NCBI GenBank assembly: GCA_016845585.1
Contig: JAERSO010000026.1
Location: 1-64,000 of the forward strand
DNA from: Acidimicrobiaceae bacterium
Lineage (GTDB): Bacteria > Actinomycetota > Acidimicrobiia > Acidimicrobiales > Aldehydirespiratoraceae
Reading direction: 5' to 3'
Length of the DNA stretch: 64,000 bases
Positions 1 through 11,295 of this stretch are shown in pieces. Made by a program: the position numbers and the translations under genes. The notes beneath the pieces were generated by a model. The model was not told the DNA's origin. It saw only the letters and a program-made list of their open reading frames with translations, and searched no databases. How positions within the stretch are numbered: the first letter of the stretch is position 1; each line of letters begins with the position of its first letter.

Positions 1-108
1 TGGATCGAACGCACCTACCACCAACGCCGACGCCAAGACGCCCTCGGCCGATTGACCCCAACCGAATACGAAACCATCATGACCCCAACAGCGGCCCTGG
101 CCGCATAA
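1..108 (+). mobile_element. C-terminal end of an IS3-type transposase (OrfB/integrase core), cut by the window edge
   Basis: Frame 1 reads WIERTYHQRRRQDALGRLTPTEYETIMTPTAALAA*, which resembles the C-terminus of rve-type IS3 transposases (YHRRRRH..LG.LTP.E[FY]E). Confidence 0.75.
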
Positions 109-219
109 ACCAACCTGTCACCGCTACCCGCGGCAGACCCAAGGTCCTTTTATCACCGCGCCGTGGAAGCCTCCGACTCTTGCCAGGCGCCACCCTTCGC
201 TCGACTAACTGTTGAGCCT

Positions 220-894
220 TTACGTTGCGCAGCGCAGCACGAGTTCGCGTAGGCCATCGCAGTCGTACCAGTTGTGCTGCAGAGCTTTCGTCCACTTCGC
301 TTTTACTGTTGGGGTCAGTGCTGCGTAGTCGCCGTCCTTCCTCGTCAGCATTTCTCGAGTTGCTCGGATGCGTTGCGCTGAGTTGTCCGGCCCAAACGCC
401 TTGGGGACGTCGTATCCGATGAGCTTGAAGTAGCGATCCAGTTGGTGCTTACCCCTCATAGGCCGCTTGGGATCTCGTTCGAATACGACGTCGGGAAAGG
501 CGCGTCGCTTCCATGCCTTCGCTATAGGGAGCGCGTTGATGACGTTGGAGCCGAACCAGATTCCTGCTTCGCCGTCGACGTGTTCCTGGAGCTCTTGGCT
601 TTCGTGTTCTGTGTAGGCGATCAGGAGACGATTCTCGGTCTCGGCGAGTGTCTTGAGCTGGGTGAGTGTGTCCCATGTGGCTGGCTCGATGATTCGGTCT
701 GGCATGTCGGCTTTGGCTCGAGCTGCTGGCCAAAGCGCTTGTTCGATCACGAACTGGATGAAGTAGCGGTCGTCCCCGTCGGCCCATGCCGCTCCGAGGA
801 ATGAGGGAGGGTCGACGGCGGTTCCTTCGAAATCGATGTAGATCGCTCGGGCTGCGTCAGTCGACGCGATCTGGGTTGGTTTCTTGCGGGACAC
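220..894 (-). CDS. Predicted stand-alone DEDD/RNase H-like nuclease domain protein (hypothetical)
   Basis: 224 aa ORF with IYIDFEG near the N-terminus and HNWYDCDGLRELV near the C-terminus, resembling DEDD exonuclease motifs I and III. Confidence 0.45.
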   Translation of the reverse strand: MSRKKPTQIASTDAARAIYIDFEGTAVDPPSFLGAAWADGDDRYFIQFVIEQALWPAARAKADMPDRIIEPATWDTLTQLKTLAETENRLLIAYTEHESQELQEHVDGEAGIWFGSNVINALPIAKAWKRRAFPDVVFERDPKRPMRGKHQLDRYFKLIGYDVPKAFGPDNSAQRIRATREMLTRKDGDYAALTPTVKAKWTKALQHNWYDCDGLRELVLRCAT

Positions 895-1115
895 GTTGGT
901 TTCGCTTCAAGTTGAGGTTCGCGAGGAAGGAGTGAAGGCCTCAGTCGGCGGATGCCAGTTGATTCCCTACCCACCCGCTGACGGCCGTTCTTACGTTACT
1001 AAGCGATGGAGGAAGAACCATGCAATCGCAGTTCTCCGGATGGGATGTTCCAAGATCTGCCGTTTGGTGTTCCAAACACCCCAACGGCCACTGGCCCTGA
1101 CCTGGGGTTTTGGGG

Positions 1116-1153
1116 TTTCGCGCCATCCCCACAGGGGCGGGGATGGCGCGAAA
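1116..1153. repeat. Perfect 15-bp inverted repeat with 8-nt loop
   Basis: TTTCGCGCCATCCCC-acaggggc-GGGGATGGCGCGAAA, in non-coding sequence. Confidence 0.8.
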
Positions 1154-1363
1154 CGCGGCGCGAAACTGCGCTGCTGGGTCCGTCCCCATTTGTGGCTGAG
1201 GCTATCGGCGTGCTTCGCGGCGCGCGGTGGCCTTTGGTGAGTGTCGAGGCGGCCGGCCGTGCCGATCTGGGGGTGTTGGGGCGCGGCGAAGCAGCGGCGA
1301 TGGGCCGCTGGGGTTCGGTAAGGGGATCAGGCCGGGGTCTGTCAGGAATTCTGTGTATCGGGC

Positions 1364-2584
1364 GTGACCAAGGGTCCCGCGGATCTGCGCATGCTCCGCG
1401 GCGACGGTGAGTGGCTCACCTTCGAGGCGCTTTTCACCGACTACCGCACCGATCCGATCGTTCGGGGAGTCGTTCTCAACGCCCGAAACGTCACCGATCG
1501 TCGACGCGTCGAGGCCAGCGAGCGGGCCAACCAGACGATCTTCAATGCACTCGTCGAGATGGCCCCTGTGGGCATTTTCCTGGCCGACGGCGATGGCAAC
1601 TGGACCTACACCAACTCCCGAATCGGCAATGACTTCGACACGGATTCCGCCGAGTTGCTCGGCACCGGCTGGCATGAGCTCTTCCACGAAGCCGATGTCG
1701 AACGGCTGCTCACCGAACTCGCCGGCTGGGACGGCCAGGGACGGTACGTCACGGAGCTCCGAACCCGCCACGCCTCACGGCCGCGCGAACTGCGATTGAC
1801 CGTCAGCCGTCCGAGGTCGACGGATGGGGAACTCGGGGCCGTTGGCACGCTGGAAGACGTGACATCTCGTCGCGGCCTGGACGAGATGCTGCTCGATGGT
1901 GCTGCGCTCGGTTCGGTCGCCGGCGTCGTCGGCAGCGCGGCACACGACCTCCACAATCTGTTGGCCTCGATCGGTTTCCAGATCGGTCTGCTCGACACCC
2001 CCGACGATTCGGTCGAACGGGTGTCGGCGGCGAACGAGGCGATCGATCGGGCCTGCGACATCACCCACGACCTCATGGCCATGAGTCGCCCGGGACGCGG
2101 TCGTGTCACTGCGCTGGCCGTCGGCGATGTGATCGAAGGATTGTCCGACATGCTCCGGGTGCTGGTCGAGCATGCTGCGGAGCTCCACTTCTCCGCAGAC
2201 GTCGATGGAGCCCTGGTGGCCGTCGACCGATCCGGCCTCGAGCGCGTCGTCACCAATCTCGTCGTCAACGCCCGCGATGCTGTCGGGTCCCGAGGCACGA
2301 TCTCCATTTCGGTCACTGAAACAACGCTTGACGACGACGGTCCTGAGAACTGCGCCGCTGGCGACTATGTGGCCATCTCGGTCGAGGACGACGGTTGTGG
2401 CATGCCGGACGCAGTCCTCGCCCGCATGTTCGAGCCGTACTTCACCACCAAGGAAGACGGCAACGGCATCGGTCTCGCCGCCTCACTCCGCACCATTCGG
2501 GGCTGGGGCGGCGACATCGACGTCGCCAGCGTTGAAGGCGAAGGTACGACGATGACCGTGTACCTCCCGATCGCCGAGTGCTAG
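1364..2584 (+). CDS. PAS-domain sensor histidine kinase, probably 5'-truncated
   Basis: Begins within a PAS C-terminal segment (DGEWLTFEALFTDYRTDPIVRGVVLNARNVTDRRRVE), followed by a second PAS, an H-box AAHDLHNLLASIGFQ, an N-box NLVVNARDAV and a G-box DDGCGM...GNGIGLA. Confidence 0.85.
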   Translation: MTKGPADLRMLRGDGEWLTFEALFTDYRTDPIVRGVVLNARNVTDRRRVEASERANQTIFNALVEMAPVGIFLADGDGNWTYTNSRIGNDFDTDSAELLGTGWHELFHEADVERLLTELAGWDGQGRYVTELRTRHASRPRELRLTVSRPRSTDGELGAVGTLEDVTSRRGLDEMLLDGAALGSVAGVVGSAAHDLHNLLASIGFQIGLLDTPDDSVERVSAANEAIDRACDITHDLMAMSRPGRGRVTALAVGDVIEGLSDMLRVLVEHAAELHFSADVDGALVAVDRSGLERVVTNLVVNARDAVGSRGTISISVTETTLDDDGPENCAAGDYVAISVEDDGCGMPDAVLARMFEPYFTTKEDGNGIGLAASLRTIRGWGGDIDVASVEGEGTTMTVYLPIAEC

Positions 2585-3357
2585 CGGCCCTTCCATTCCG
2601 GCGAGCGCTTCTCGGCCCAGGCGGTGCGGCCTTCTCGCGCGTCGTCGGTGGCGCTGACGATCCGCCGCATCGTCTCGCCCATGCGGACGGAATCCGTCCA
2701 CGGCATCTTCCGCCCGCGGCGGGCCATCTCGTTGGTGGCCCGCACCGCGAGCGGCGCGCCTTGGCACAGTCGGTCGGCGAGGATGCCGGCTTCGCGAAGC
2801 AGATCGTCGTGCGGATGGACTCGCCAGGCGAGGCCGATCTCCCTGGCGCGATCGGCATCGATCGGATCGCCGGTCAGCAGGAGCTCGAGCGCGTCAGGCA
2901 TCGAGACATGGTCGGGCAGGCGAAGGGAACCGACCACGGTCGATGCGCCGATCCGGACCTCAGGGTAGGCGAACGTCGCCCTGTCACTGGCGAGAATGAA
3001 GTCGCAGGCGAGCACGGCGGTGAGGCCGTAGCCGATGCACGGACCGTTCACGGCGGCGATGGTCGGCTTCCAGATCTCCATGCCCGACTCGAACGTGGTG
3101 ATGGTCGGCCACTCCCAGAATGATCCCGGCCATGAACCCGTCGAACCGGCACCGTCGCGGAGGTCGGCCCCGGCGCAGAAGGCCCGGCCCGCGCCCGTCA
3201 CGATGGCGACCCACGCCTCCTCGTCCTCTCGGAACTCGGTCCAGGCTGCATCGAGGGCTTCGCGCATCGCCCCGTTGACGGCGTTGAGTGCATCCGGACG
3301 GTTGTAGGTGATGGTGGCGACATGACCGTCGCGTTCGTAACGGGCGGCATCGTTCAT
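2581..3357 (-). CDS. Enoyl-CoA hydratase/isomerase family protein
   Basis: MNDAARYERDGHVATITYNRPDALNAVNGAM...AFCAGADL...; crotonase fold; internal ATG at 3357 chosen as start. Confidence 0.85.
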   Translation of the reverse strand: MNDAARYERDGHVATITYNRPDALNAVNGAMREALDAAWTEFREDEEAWVAIVTGAGRAFCAGADLRDGAGSTGSWPGSFWEWPTITTFESGMEIWKPTIAAVNGPCIGYGLTAVLACDFILASDRATFAYPEVRIGASTVVGSLRLPDHVSMPDALELLLTGDPIDADRAREIGLAWRVHPHDDLLREAGILADRLCQGAPLAVRATNEMARRGRKMPWTDSVRMGETMRRIVSATDDAREGRTAWAEKRSPEWKGR

Positions 3358-3376
3358 CACGACAGCTTTCCCTACA

Positions 3377-3817
3377 GTGCCGCCCATGACCACAATCACC
3401 GCAGACCTCACCACCGGATTCGCCGTCGAGCTCCGAGCCGGCGATCACGTCTGGCACGCCGACGAACCGACATCGCTGGGCGGCACCGACACCGGGCCGA
3501 ATCCGTACGAGCTGTTGCTGTCGGCGGTTGGCGCCTGCACCACCATCACGATCTCGATGTACTGCCGGCGCAAGGGGTGGGACCTGCACTCCGTGTCGGC
3601 TCGGTACGACTTCGACAAGGTGCACATCGACGACTGCGCCGACTGCGACGACGACGCCAAGGGACACATCGACCGGGTCCGTAGCGAGATCTTCATCGAG
3701 GGCGACTTCGACGAGGCGCAACGCAAGCGACTCGCCGACATCGCCAGGCGCTGCCCGGTGCACAAGACCGTCGACCACGGTGTGTCGTTCACCACCGAGA
3801 CCGTCTTCGTCGGCTGA
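3377..3817 (+). CDS. OsmC family protein
   Basis: GGTDTGPNPYELLLSAVGACTTITISMYCRRKGW...RCPVHKT, with conserved OsmC cysteines. Confidence 0.85.
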   Translation: MPPMTTITADLTTGFAVELRAGDHVWHADEPTSLGGTDTGPNPYELLLSAVGACTTITISMYCRRKGWDLHSVSARYDFDKVHIDDCADCDDDAKGHIDRVRSEIFIEGDFDEAQRKRLADIARRCPVHKTVDHGVSFTTETVFVG

Positions 3818-3851
3818 CCCCCTGAATAGCCGTCGGGAAACGGGGGGATTC

Positions 3852-4244
3852 TCAGCCCTTGGCGAGGCTGTCGCGGATCTCGGTGAGGAGGTCGATCTCG
3901 CTCGGGCCGGCCGGGGTGTCGTCGACCTCTTCCTCCTTCTTGCTTGCGTTGTACGTCTTCAGGACGAAGAAGACGGCCAAGGCCACGAAGAAGAAGCTCA
4001 CGGCGGTCGTGATCACCGTGCCGTACCAGATGGGCGTGCCGCTGATCTCGAAGTTGAGGGTGTCGAAGTCCGGCTCGCCGAAGATGGCGGCGATGATCTG
4101 CATGATCACGCCGTTCACCAGCGCGTCGATGATCGGCTTGAACGCCGTTGCCATGATCACCGCGACGGCCAGATCGACGATGTCGCCCTTGTTGATGAAC
4201 TCTTTGAATTCCTGAATCACACGCTTGTCCTCTCGAATACGCAT
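3852..4244 (-). CDS. mscL: Large-conductance mechanosensitive channel
   Basis: EFKEFINKGDIVDLAVAVIMATAFKPIIDALVNGVIMQIIAAIFG, classic MscL N-terminus. Confidence 0.95.
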   Translation of the reverse strand: MRIREDKRVIQEFKEFINKGDIVDLAVAVIMATAFKPIIDALVNGVIMQIIAAIFGEPDFDTLNFEISGTPIWYGTVITTAVSFFFVALAVFFVLKTYNASKKEEEVDDTPAGPSEIDLLTEIRDSLAKG

Positions 4245-4326
4245 CGCAGACCACCCGCGTGGCCCACCGACTGCTCCCGACGCCTGATCGCAAGGACAAG
4301 TCGCGACGGAGGTTGAGACACGAGTC

Positions 4327-4536
4327 TCAGGTCTTGCCAGCGAACAGCGCGATCACCGGTGCCGCGGCCGGATCGTCCGACGAGATCCGGACGGTGACCA
4401 TCTCGCCGTCGTCGTGGGTCGTGATGTCGAGGAACGCGCAGCAGGTCGCCGTGCCCGGGATCAACGCGATGTCGAGCGCCTGGGCGCGCAACGCCGTCCA
4501 CTCGGCGAGTTGATCGGTGGCCGCAAGCTGCCGAAC
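4327..4536 (-). pseudogene. Possible remnant or miniaturised CC-motif small protein without an obvious start codon
   Basis: Minus frame reads ...RQLAATDQLAEWTALRAQALDIALIPGTATCCAFLDITTHDDGEMVTVRISSDDPAAAPVIALFAGKT*; in-frame TGA just upstream and no ATG/GTG. Confidence 0.35.
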
Positions 4537-4552
4537 TCAACCGCAGTTGAGG

Positions 4553-5629
4553 TCAAGGGGCCAGTTCGAGCCGGGCCACGATTTCGTCGTCGTCGACCTC
4601 GCCGGTGGGGACGAAGCCGAAGCGCTCGTACATGCCGGCCGGGGACCCGTGGCCCGGCACCCAGGAGACCAGAAGCGACTCGCCACCCCAGGCTCGAGCC
4701 TGCGCAGCGACCTGCTCCAGCACCCGCCAGCCGATGCCTCGACCCTGGTGGAACCGGTCGACGGTGAGCCGCCACAGGTAGGGCTCCGGGTTGTGCTCGG
4801 TGGGCTCCTCCATCATCACGAAACCGACCGGCTGGCCGTCGGCCTGGATGACCCGAGGCCATGGCTTCACCCGTGGGTCGTCCGGACTGTCCCCGAAGCC
4901 TTCCTCGAATGGGGGTACCGCCGCCTGCGAGAGTGAAGCGGCGATCGGTGCCACGAAATGATCCTGTGACTGGTGGGTCTGGAGTTCGATCACGTGACGG
5001 AGCCCGACCGGGTGGGGTTCGACCAGCTCGACCGTCTCCGGCGGGGCGGTCGGACGGTCCAGCCAGGCCGATCGGAGTTCCGGCGTCAGCGCGTAGCTCC
5101 AGTCGTCGACCAGCGTGTCGTCGCCCCACCACGTGTTCCTGATTCGGCCCTCGAAGTCGAAGCCGCATCGCTCGACGACCCTGGCCGAGCGCAGATTCTC
5201 GGGATGGAGGGTGGCCGCGATACGCACCACGCTCGTCTCGGCGAAGAGCCAGTCGACGAGTGCTCCGAGCGACTCTCCGGCGTAGCCGTTGCCCCAGTGC
5301 TCGCGGGCGAATGTGTAGCCGACTGTTGCCGCGTGACCACTCGCCTCGAGCTTGAGGGCGAGATCGCCCAGCACCACCGTGTCGGCCGCGTCGGCAATGC
5401 TCAATGCCCACCACTCGCCGTTCGAGGGTCCTGCGAGCTCGGCGAGTGATCGGCTCATCTGCTCGGCCGCAGCGAGCGTGAACGGCATCGGCCAATCCTG
5501 GTACTCGGCCACGGATGGGTCGTTGCGTCGCTCGGTGAGTGGCTGGGCGTCAGACACACGGAAGGGCCGAAGAAGAAGGCGTTTGGTCCGGAGGGTTTCG
5601 AAGGCGATGGGCTCACTCGGCTCAGGCAT
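4553..5629 (-). CDS. Tandem-GNAT acetyltransferase (two GNAT domains)
   Basis: First GNAT: LRTKRLLLRPFRVSDAQPL...FAREHWGNGYAGE...LHPENLRSARVVERCGF; second GNAT: WRLTVDRFHQGRGIGWRVLEQV...GMYERFGF. Confidence 0.85.
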   Translation of the reverse strand: MPEPSEPIAFETLRTKRLLLRPFRVSDAQPLTERRNDPSVAEYQDWPMPFTLAAAEQMSRSLAELAGPSNGEWWALSIADAADTVVLGDLALKLEASGHAATVGYTFAREHWGNGYAGESLGALVDWLFAETSVVRIAATLHPENLRSARVVERCGFDFEGRIRNTWWGDDTLVDDWSYALTPELRSAWLDRPTAPPETVELVEPHPVGLRHVIELQTHQSQDHFVAPIAASLSQAAVPPFEEGFGDSPDDPRVKPWPRVIQADGQPVGFVMMEEPTEHNPEPYLWRLTVDRFHQGRGIGWRVLEQVAAQARAWGGESLLVSWVPGHGSPAGMYERFGFVPTGEVDDDEIVARLELAP

Positions 5630-5684
5630 CCGGAGAGTCTCCCAGGCCGTGACCTCAACTGCTGTTCGTTCTAGTGTCCTGCCC

Positions 5685-6353
5685 GTGAGTGAGGCTTTGG
5701 TTCGATTGACGCATGAGTTCGTCGACGTGGTCGACGGGGCGGTTGCGCGGAGCACCGAAACCACGGTGTTCGACGGTCTGCCCGGTCGCCTGCGCCTCAG
5801 CACGCCCGTCGCTCGGGTCGAGGCTCGCACCCAGCCAGTGGTCGACGCCTGGTTGGACACCGCGGTTGCCGCGGCACCCGAGCCCTGGGCCGCGCTGGCC
5901 CACGCACTGCTGGCCACCTCCCCCGAGCTCGACTGGATCGTGTCCTACGAACATCTCGCGAGCTCGCCGGTGGTCGATGCTTTTCGGCCGAACTACAGCT
6001 TCGCGGCGCTGATGGGCCCGTCCTTTCGGGGTCGCAATCCGCCGTTCCTCGCCGACGGTCTGCTCGCGGGATTCAGTCTGCAGGCGCCACACGTCCACTA
6101 TCCGGCGCACCACCACGAGCCGCCGGAGCTCTACGGAGTGATGAGCGGAGACATCGACTGGCAGATCGGCGACACGTGGCATGCAAAGTCCCCGGGCGAC
6201 CTCGCCATCCATCGCTCCCACGAGTCGCACTCGATGCGGACGACCGCCGATCCGGTGTTGACCTGGGTCTGCTGGTCCCGCGGCACCGGCAGCCACGTCT
6301 ACATGCCGAGCATGGACCCGCCGGACAACACCATGGCGCCGATCACCTATTGA
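5685..6353 (+). CDS. DMSP-lyase-like cupin protein (dimethylsulfoniopropionate lyase family)
   Basis: [51 protein letters not shown] matches the HxH...ExY...H metal-binding cupin pattern of DddL/DddQ-type lyases; GTG start at 5685. Confidence 0.65.
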   Translation: MSEALVRLTHEFVDVVDGAVARSTETTVFDGLPGRLRLSTPVARVEARTQPVVDAWLDTAVAAAPEPWAALAHALLATSPELDWIVSYEHLASSPVVDAFRPNYSFAALMGPSFRGRNPPFLADGLLAGFSLQAPHVHYPAHHHEPPELYGVMSGDIDWQIGDTWHAKSPGDLAIHRSHESHSMRTTADPVLTWVCWSRGTGSHVYMPSMDPPDNTMAPITY

Positions 6354-6447
6354 GTGCCGACCGCAACCGATTGCCCGCTCGGCCTCTCGTCATCGCGGCC
6401 GGGTTCGCTATTGTCGGCCTCCCGCCGTTCGACAAAGGAATGCAGTC

Positions 6448-8439
<1,992 letters not shown>

Positions 8440-8444
8440 ACGGC

Positions 8445-8966
8445 ATGACACACCCCGCGAACTGGATCGCCAACAGCGACCGGGCCATCGGTGGCCGAAC
8501 GATCGTGTTCGACCTCGATGGCGTCATCGCCGATGCGGGCCATCGTCAGCACTTTCTCCAGGCCGAACGTTCGTCCGACAAGGACTGGCACGGCTTCTTC
8601 CACTCGTGCGTGGACGACCCGGTCGTCGAGCAGGGTCGCCAGCTCATCGGGTCGATCAGCGACGAGTTCTGCGTGGTCATCCTGACCGCCCGCATCCACG
8701 AGACTCGGAAGAAGACGGTGACCTGGCTGGCTGCCAACCGGGTCCGTCACGACTGGCTCATCCTCCGCGGCCCGCGCGAAGGTGCCCCCTCGACGGAGTG
8801 GAAGGGACATCAACTCGCGCAGCTGCGCGAAGCAGGTGCCGAGATCGAGCTGGCCCTCGACGACGACCCCCGCAACACCGCGATGTTCCGCGACATGGGC
8901 CTGACCGCGATGTACGTCCACTCCGGTTACTACGACGACCGCGACTACGACGTCGAGTTCCGCTGA
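8445..8966 (+). CDS. HAD-superfamily phosphatase-like protein
   Basis: IVFDLDGVIADAGHRQHF (DxD motif), VILTAR, LALDDDPRN. Confidence 0.75.
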   Translation: MTHPANWIANSDRAIGGRTIVFDLDGVIADAGHRQHFLQAERSSDKDWHGFFHSCVDDPVVEQGRQLIGSISDEFCVVILTARIHETRKKTVTWLAANRVRHDWLILRGPREGAPSTEWKGHQLAQLREAGAEIELALDDDPRNTAMFRDMGLTAMYVHSGYYDDRDYDVEFR

Positions 8967-8970
8967 GTGG

Positions 8971-9011
8971 CAATAGAGCACATTGGGGACAGACCCCAGT
9001 GTGCTCTATTG
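8971..9011. repeat. GGGG-ACAGA-CCCC hairpin repeat, copy 1 (18-bp stem with one T-G wobble)
   Basis: CAATAGAGCACATTGGGG-acaga-CCCCAGTGTGCTCTATTG between the HAD and sulfatase genes. Confidence 0.9.
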
Positions 9012-9018
9012 TCTGCCC

Positions 9019-11295
9019 ATGACAAAGGGGACAGAGGCATTCCAGGGGAAGATCGCGCGAACGGTCGCGGATTCGGAGCCATGGTGGCCCGAGCCGGAAC
9101 TGCCACCGCCCGGCACCCCCAACATCGTGATGATCCTGATGGACGACACGGGTATCGCCCATCTCAATTGCTTCGGTGGTCCGGTCGACACGCCGAACTT
9201 CGACCGGTTGGCCAACGGCGGTCTGCGGTTCGCCAACTTCCACACCACCGCCTTGTGCTCGCCGTCGCGGGCGTGTCTGCTGACAGGACGCAACCACCAC
9301 GCCGTCGGCATGCGGGCCATCTCCAATTTCGACACCGGCTTCCCCAACATGCGCGGCCGCATCGCCCCGGAGGCGGCCACCATCGCGGAGATGCTCGGTC
9401 CGCGCGGCTGGTCGACCTTCTGTGTCGGCAAGTGGCACCTCGCGCCGATCATGGAAGCGTCGACGGCCGGGCCGTTCCACAACTGGCCGCTGCAGAAGGG
9501 GTTCGATCGCTTCTACGGATTCATGCAGGGTGAGACCGATCACTTCCACCCCGACCTGTGCGCTGACAATCATCCGATCGATCAGCCGGCCGCACCCGAG
9601 AACGGCTACCACCTGAGCGAGGATCTCGTCGACCAGGCCATCTCGATGATTCGCAACAAGCATTCTCTCGTGCCCGAGAAGCCGTTCCTGCTCTACCTTC
9701 CGTTCGGTGCCACCCACGCGCCCCATCACGCCCCCGACTGCTATCTGGAGAAGTACCGCGGTTTCTTCGACGAGGGCTGGGACGTGTGGCGCGATCGTGT
9801 TCACAAGAAGCAGATCGAGCTCGGGATCATTCCGGCCGACACCGACCTGGCGCCCCGCAACCCCGGTGTGCGTCCGTGGGACGACCTGGACGAAACGGAG
9901 CAGGCCTTCGCCTGTCGTCTGCAGGAAGCCTTCGCGGCGATGCTCGACCACACCGACGCCCAGATCGGACGACTGCTCGATTCGCTCGAACGGATCGGCC
10001 TCGCCGACGACACGCTCGTGTTCGCCATGAGCGACAACGGCGCGTCGCAGGAGGGCAACGACACCGGCGTGCTCGATGAGTTTCGCTACTTCAACGGGCT
10101 GCAGGAGGACATGTCGTCGGTGGCCGATCGGCTCGACGACATCGGCACGCGGCGCAGCCATTCGAACTACCCGTGGGGTTGGGCCCAAGTGGGCAACACG
10201 CCGGCCAAGCGCTACAAGCAGAACACCCACGGTGGCGGGGTGCGCGACCCGCTGATCGTGTCGTGGCCCAACGGTATCGATGCGTCGGTGAACGGGCAGG
10301 TGCGCCACCAGTTCCACCACATCACCGACATCGTGCCGACGGTGCTCGAGATCTGCGGCTATGACGCCCCCGAGTCGGTGAAGGGGATCGCGCAGATGCC
10401 GATCGATGGCACGAGCCTTGCCTACGCCTTCGCTCCGGAGGCCGCCGATCGTGACGCGGTGCCGAGCCGCAAGCCGGTGCAGTACTTCGAGATGTTCGGC
10501 CACCGCGGCATCTGGTCCGACGGCTGGAAGGCGGTGACCTACCACACGCCCGGTACGTCGCTCGAGGAGGACCAGTGGGAGCTGTACCACCTCGACAACG
10601 ACTACTCGGAGTGCCACGATCTGGCCGACGCCGAACCCGAGAAGCTGGCCGAGATGGTCGAGCTGTTCTGGACCGAGGCGGAACGCCACGGCGTGTTCCC
10701 GATCGACGCCGGTGAGATGCGAGCGATGTTCGCGGGTCACCCTGTGCCGGGCACGCCCCGCGCGCGCGACACCTTCGTCTACTACCCGCCCGTCGAGCGG
10801 ATCGACCCCGATGCCAGCCCATCGTTCGGTGCTCGGTCGTGGACGCTGCGGGCCGACCTCGATCGCGTCGGCGACGGTGTCATCCTCGCCACCGGTTCGG
10901 TCAACAACGGCCTGTCGATCTATGTGCAGGAGGGCCACCTCGTGTACGAGCACAACAATTTCGGATCGCGCACGTTCCTGCGCTCTCTCGACAAGTTGCC
11001 CTCGGGGCCGCTCACTGTCGGCGTCGACCAGCAGCGCATCAAGCGCGGGCCGGCGGCCACTCGATTGTGGGTGGGTGACGACATGGTGGCCGAGGGTGTG
11101 ATCGGCGACCTGTCGGTGATGATCAGCTCGATCGGGATGACGATCGGGTCGAACCCGTCGGGTGTGAGCGATGCCTATGCCACGCCGTTCGCGTTCGATG
11201 GTTCCATCGACCGGGTCGTGATCGACACCGAACGGGCGCTGCGACCAGAGGACGAAGCAGCCGCCGAGATCCGCGCCGCCTACGGCACCCAGTGA
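9019..11295 (+). CDS. Arylsulfatase (type I sulfatase family)
   Basis: NIVMILMDDTGIAHLNCFGG; formylglycine signature CSPSRACLLTGR; start at MTKGTEAF rather than inside the upstream hairpin. Confidence 0.92.
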   Translation: MTKGTEAFQGKIARTVADSEPWWPEPELPPPGTPNIVMILMDDTGIAHLNCFGGPVDTPNFDRLANGGLRFANFHTTALCSPSRACLLTGRNHHAVGMRAISNFDTGFPNMRGRIAPEAATIAEMLGPRGWSTFCVGKWHLAPIMEASTAGPFHNWPLQKGFDRFYGFMQGETDHFHPDLCADNHPIDQPAAPENGYHLSEDLVDQAISMIRNKHSLVPEKPFLLYLPFGATHAPHHAPDCYLEKYRGFFDEGWDVWRDRVHKKQIELGIIPADTDLAPRNPGVRPWDDLDETEQAFACRLQEAFAAMLDHTDAQIGRLLDSLERIGLADDTLVFAMSDNGASQEGNDTGVLDEFRYFNGLQEDMSSVADRLDDIGTRRSHSNYPWGWAQVGNTPAKRYKQNTHGGGVRDPLIVSWPNGIDASVNGQVRHQFHHITDIVPTVLEICGYDAPESVKGIAQMPIDGTSLAYAFAPEAADRDAVPSRKPVQYFEMFGHRGIWSDGWKAVTYHTPGTSLEEDQWELYHLDNDYSECHDLADAEPEKLAEMVELFWTEAERHGVFPIDAGEMRAMFAGHPVPGTPRARDTFVYYPPVERIDPDASPSFGARSWTLRADLDRVGDGVILATGSVNNGLSIYVQEGHLVYEHNNFGSRTFLRSLDKLPSGPLTVGVDQQRIKRGPAATRLWVGDDMVAEGVIGDLSVMISSIGMTIGSNPSGVSDAYATPFAFDGSIDRVVIDTERALRPEDEAAAEIRAAYGTQ

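Noticed and set aside
8983-9018. Sulfatase start at 8983 (MGTDPSVLYCLP)
   Set aside because: This peptide is a translation of the hairpin repeat; start at 9019 is better placed
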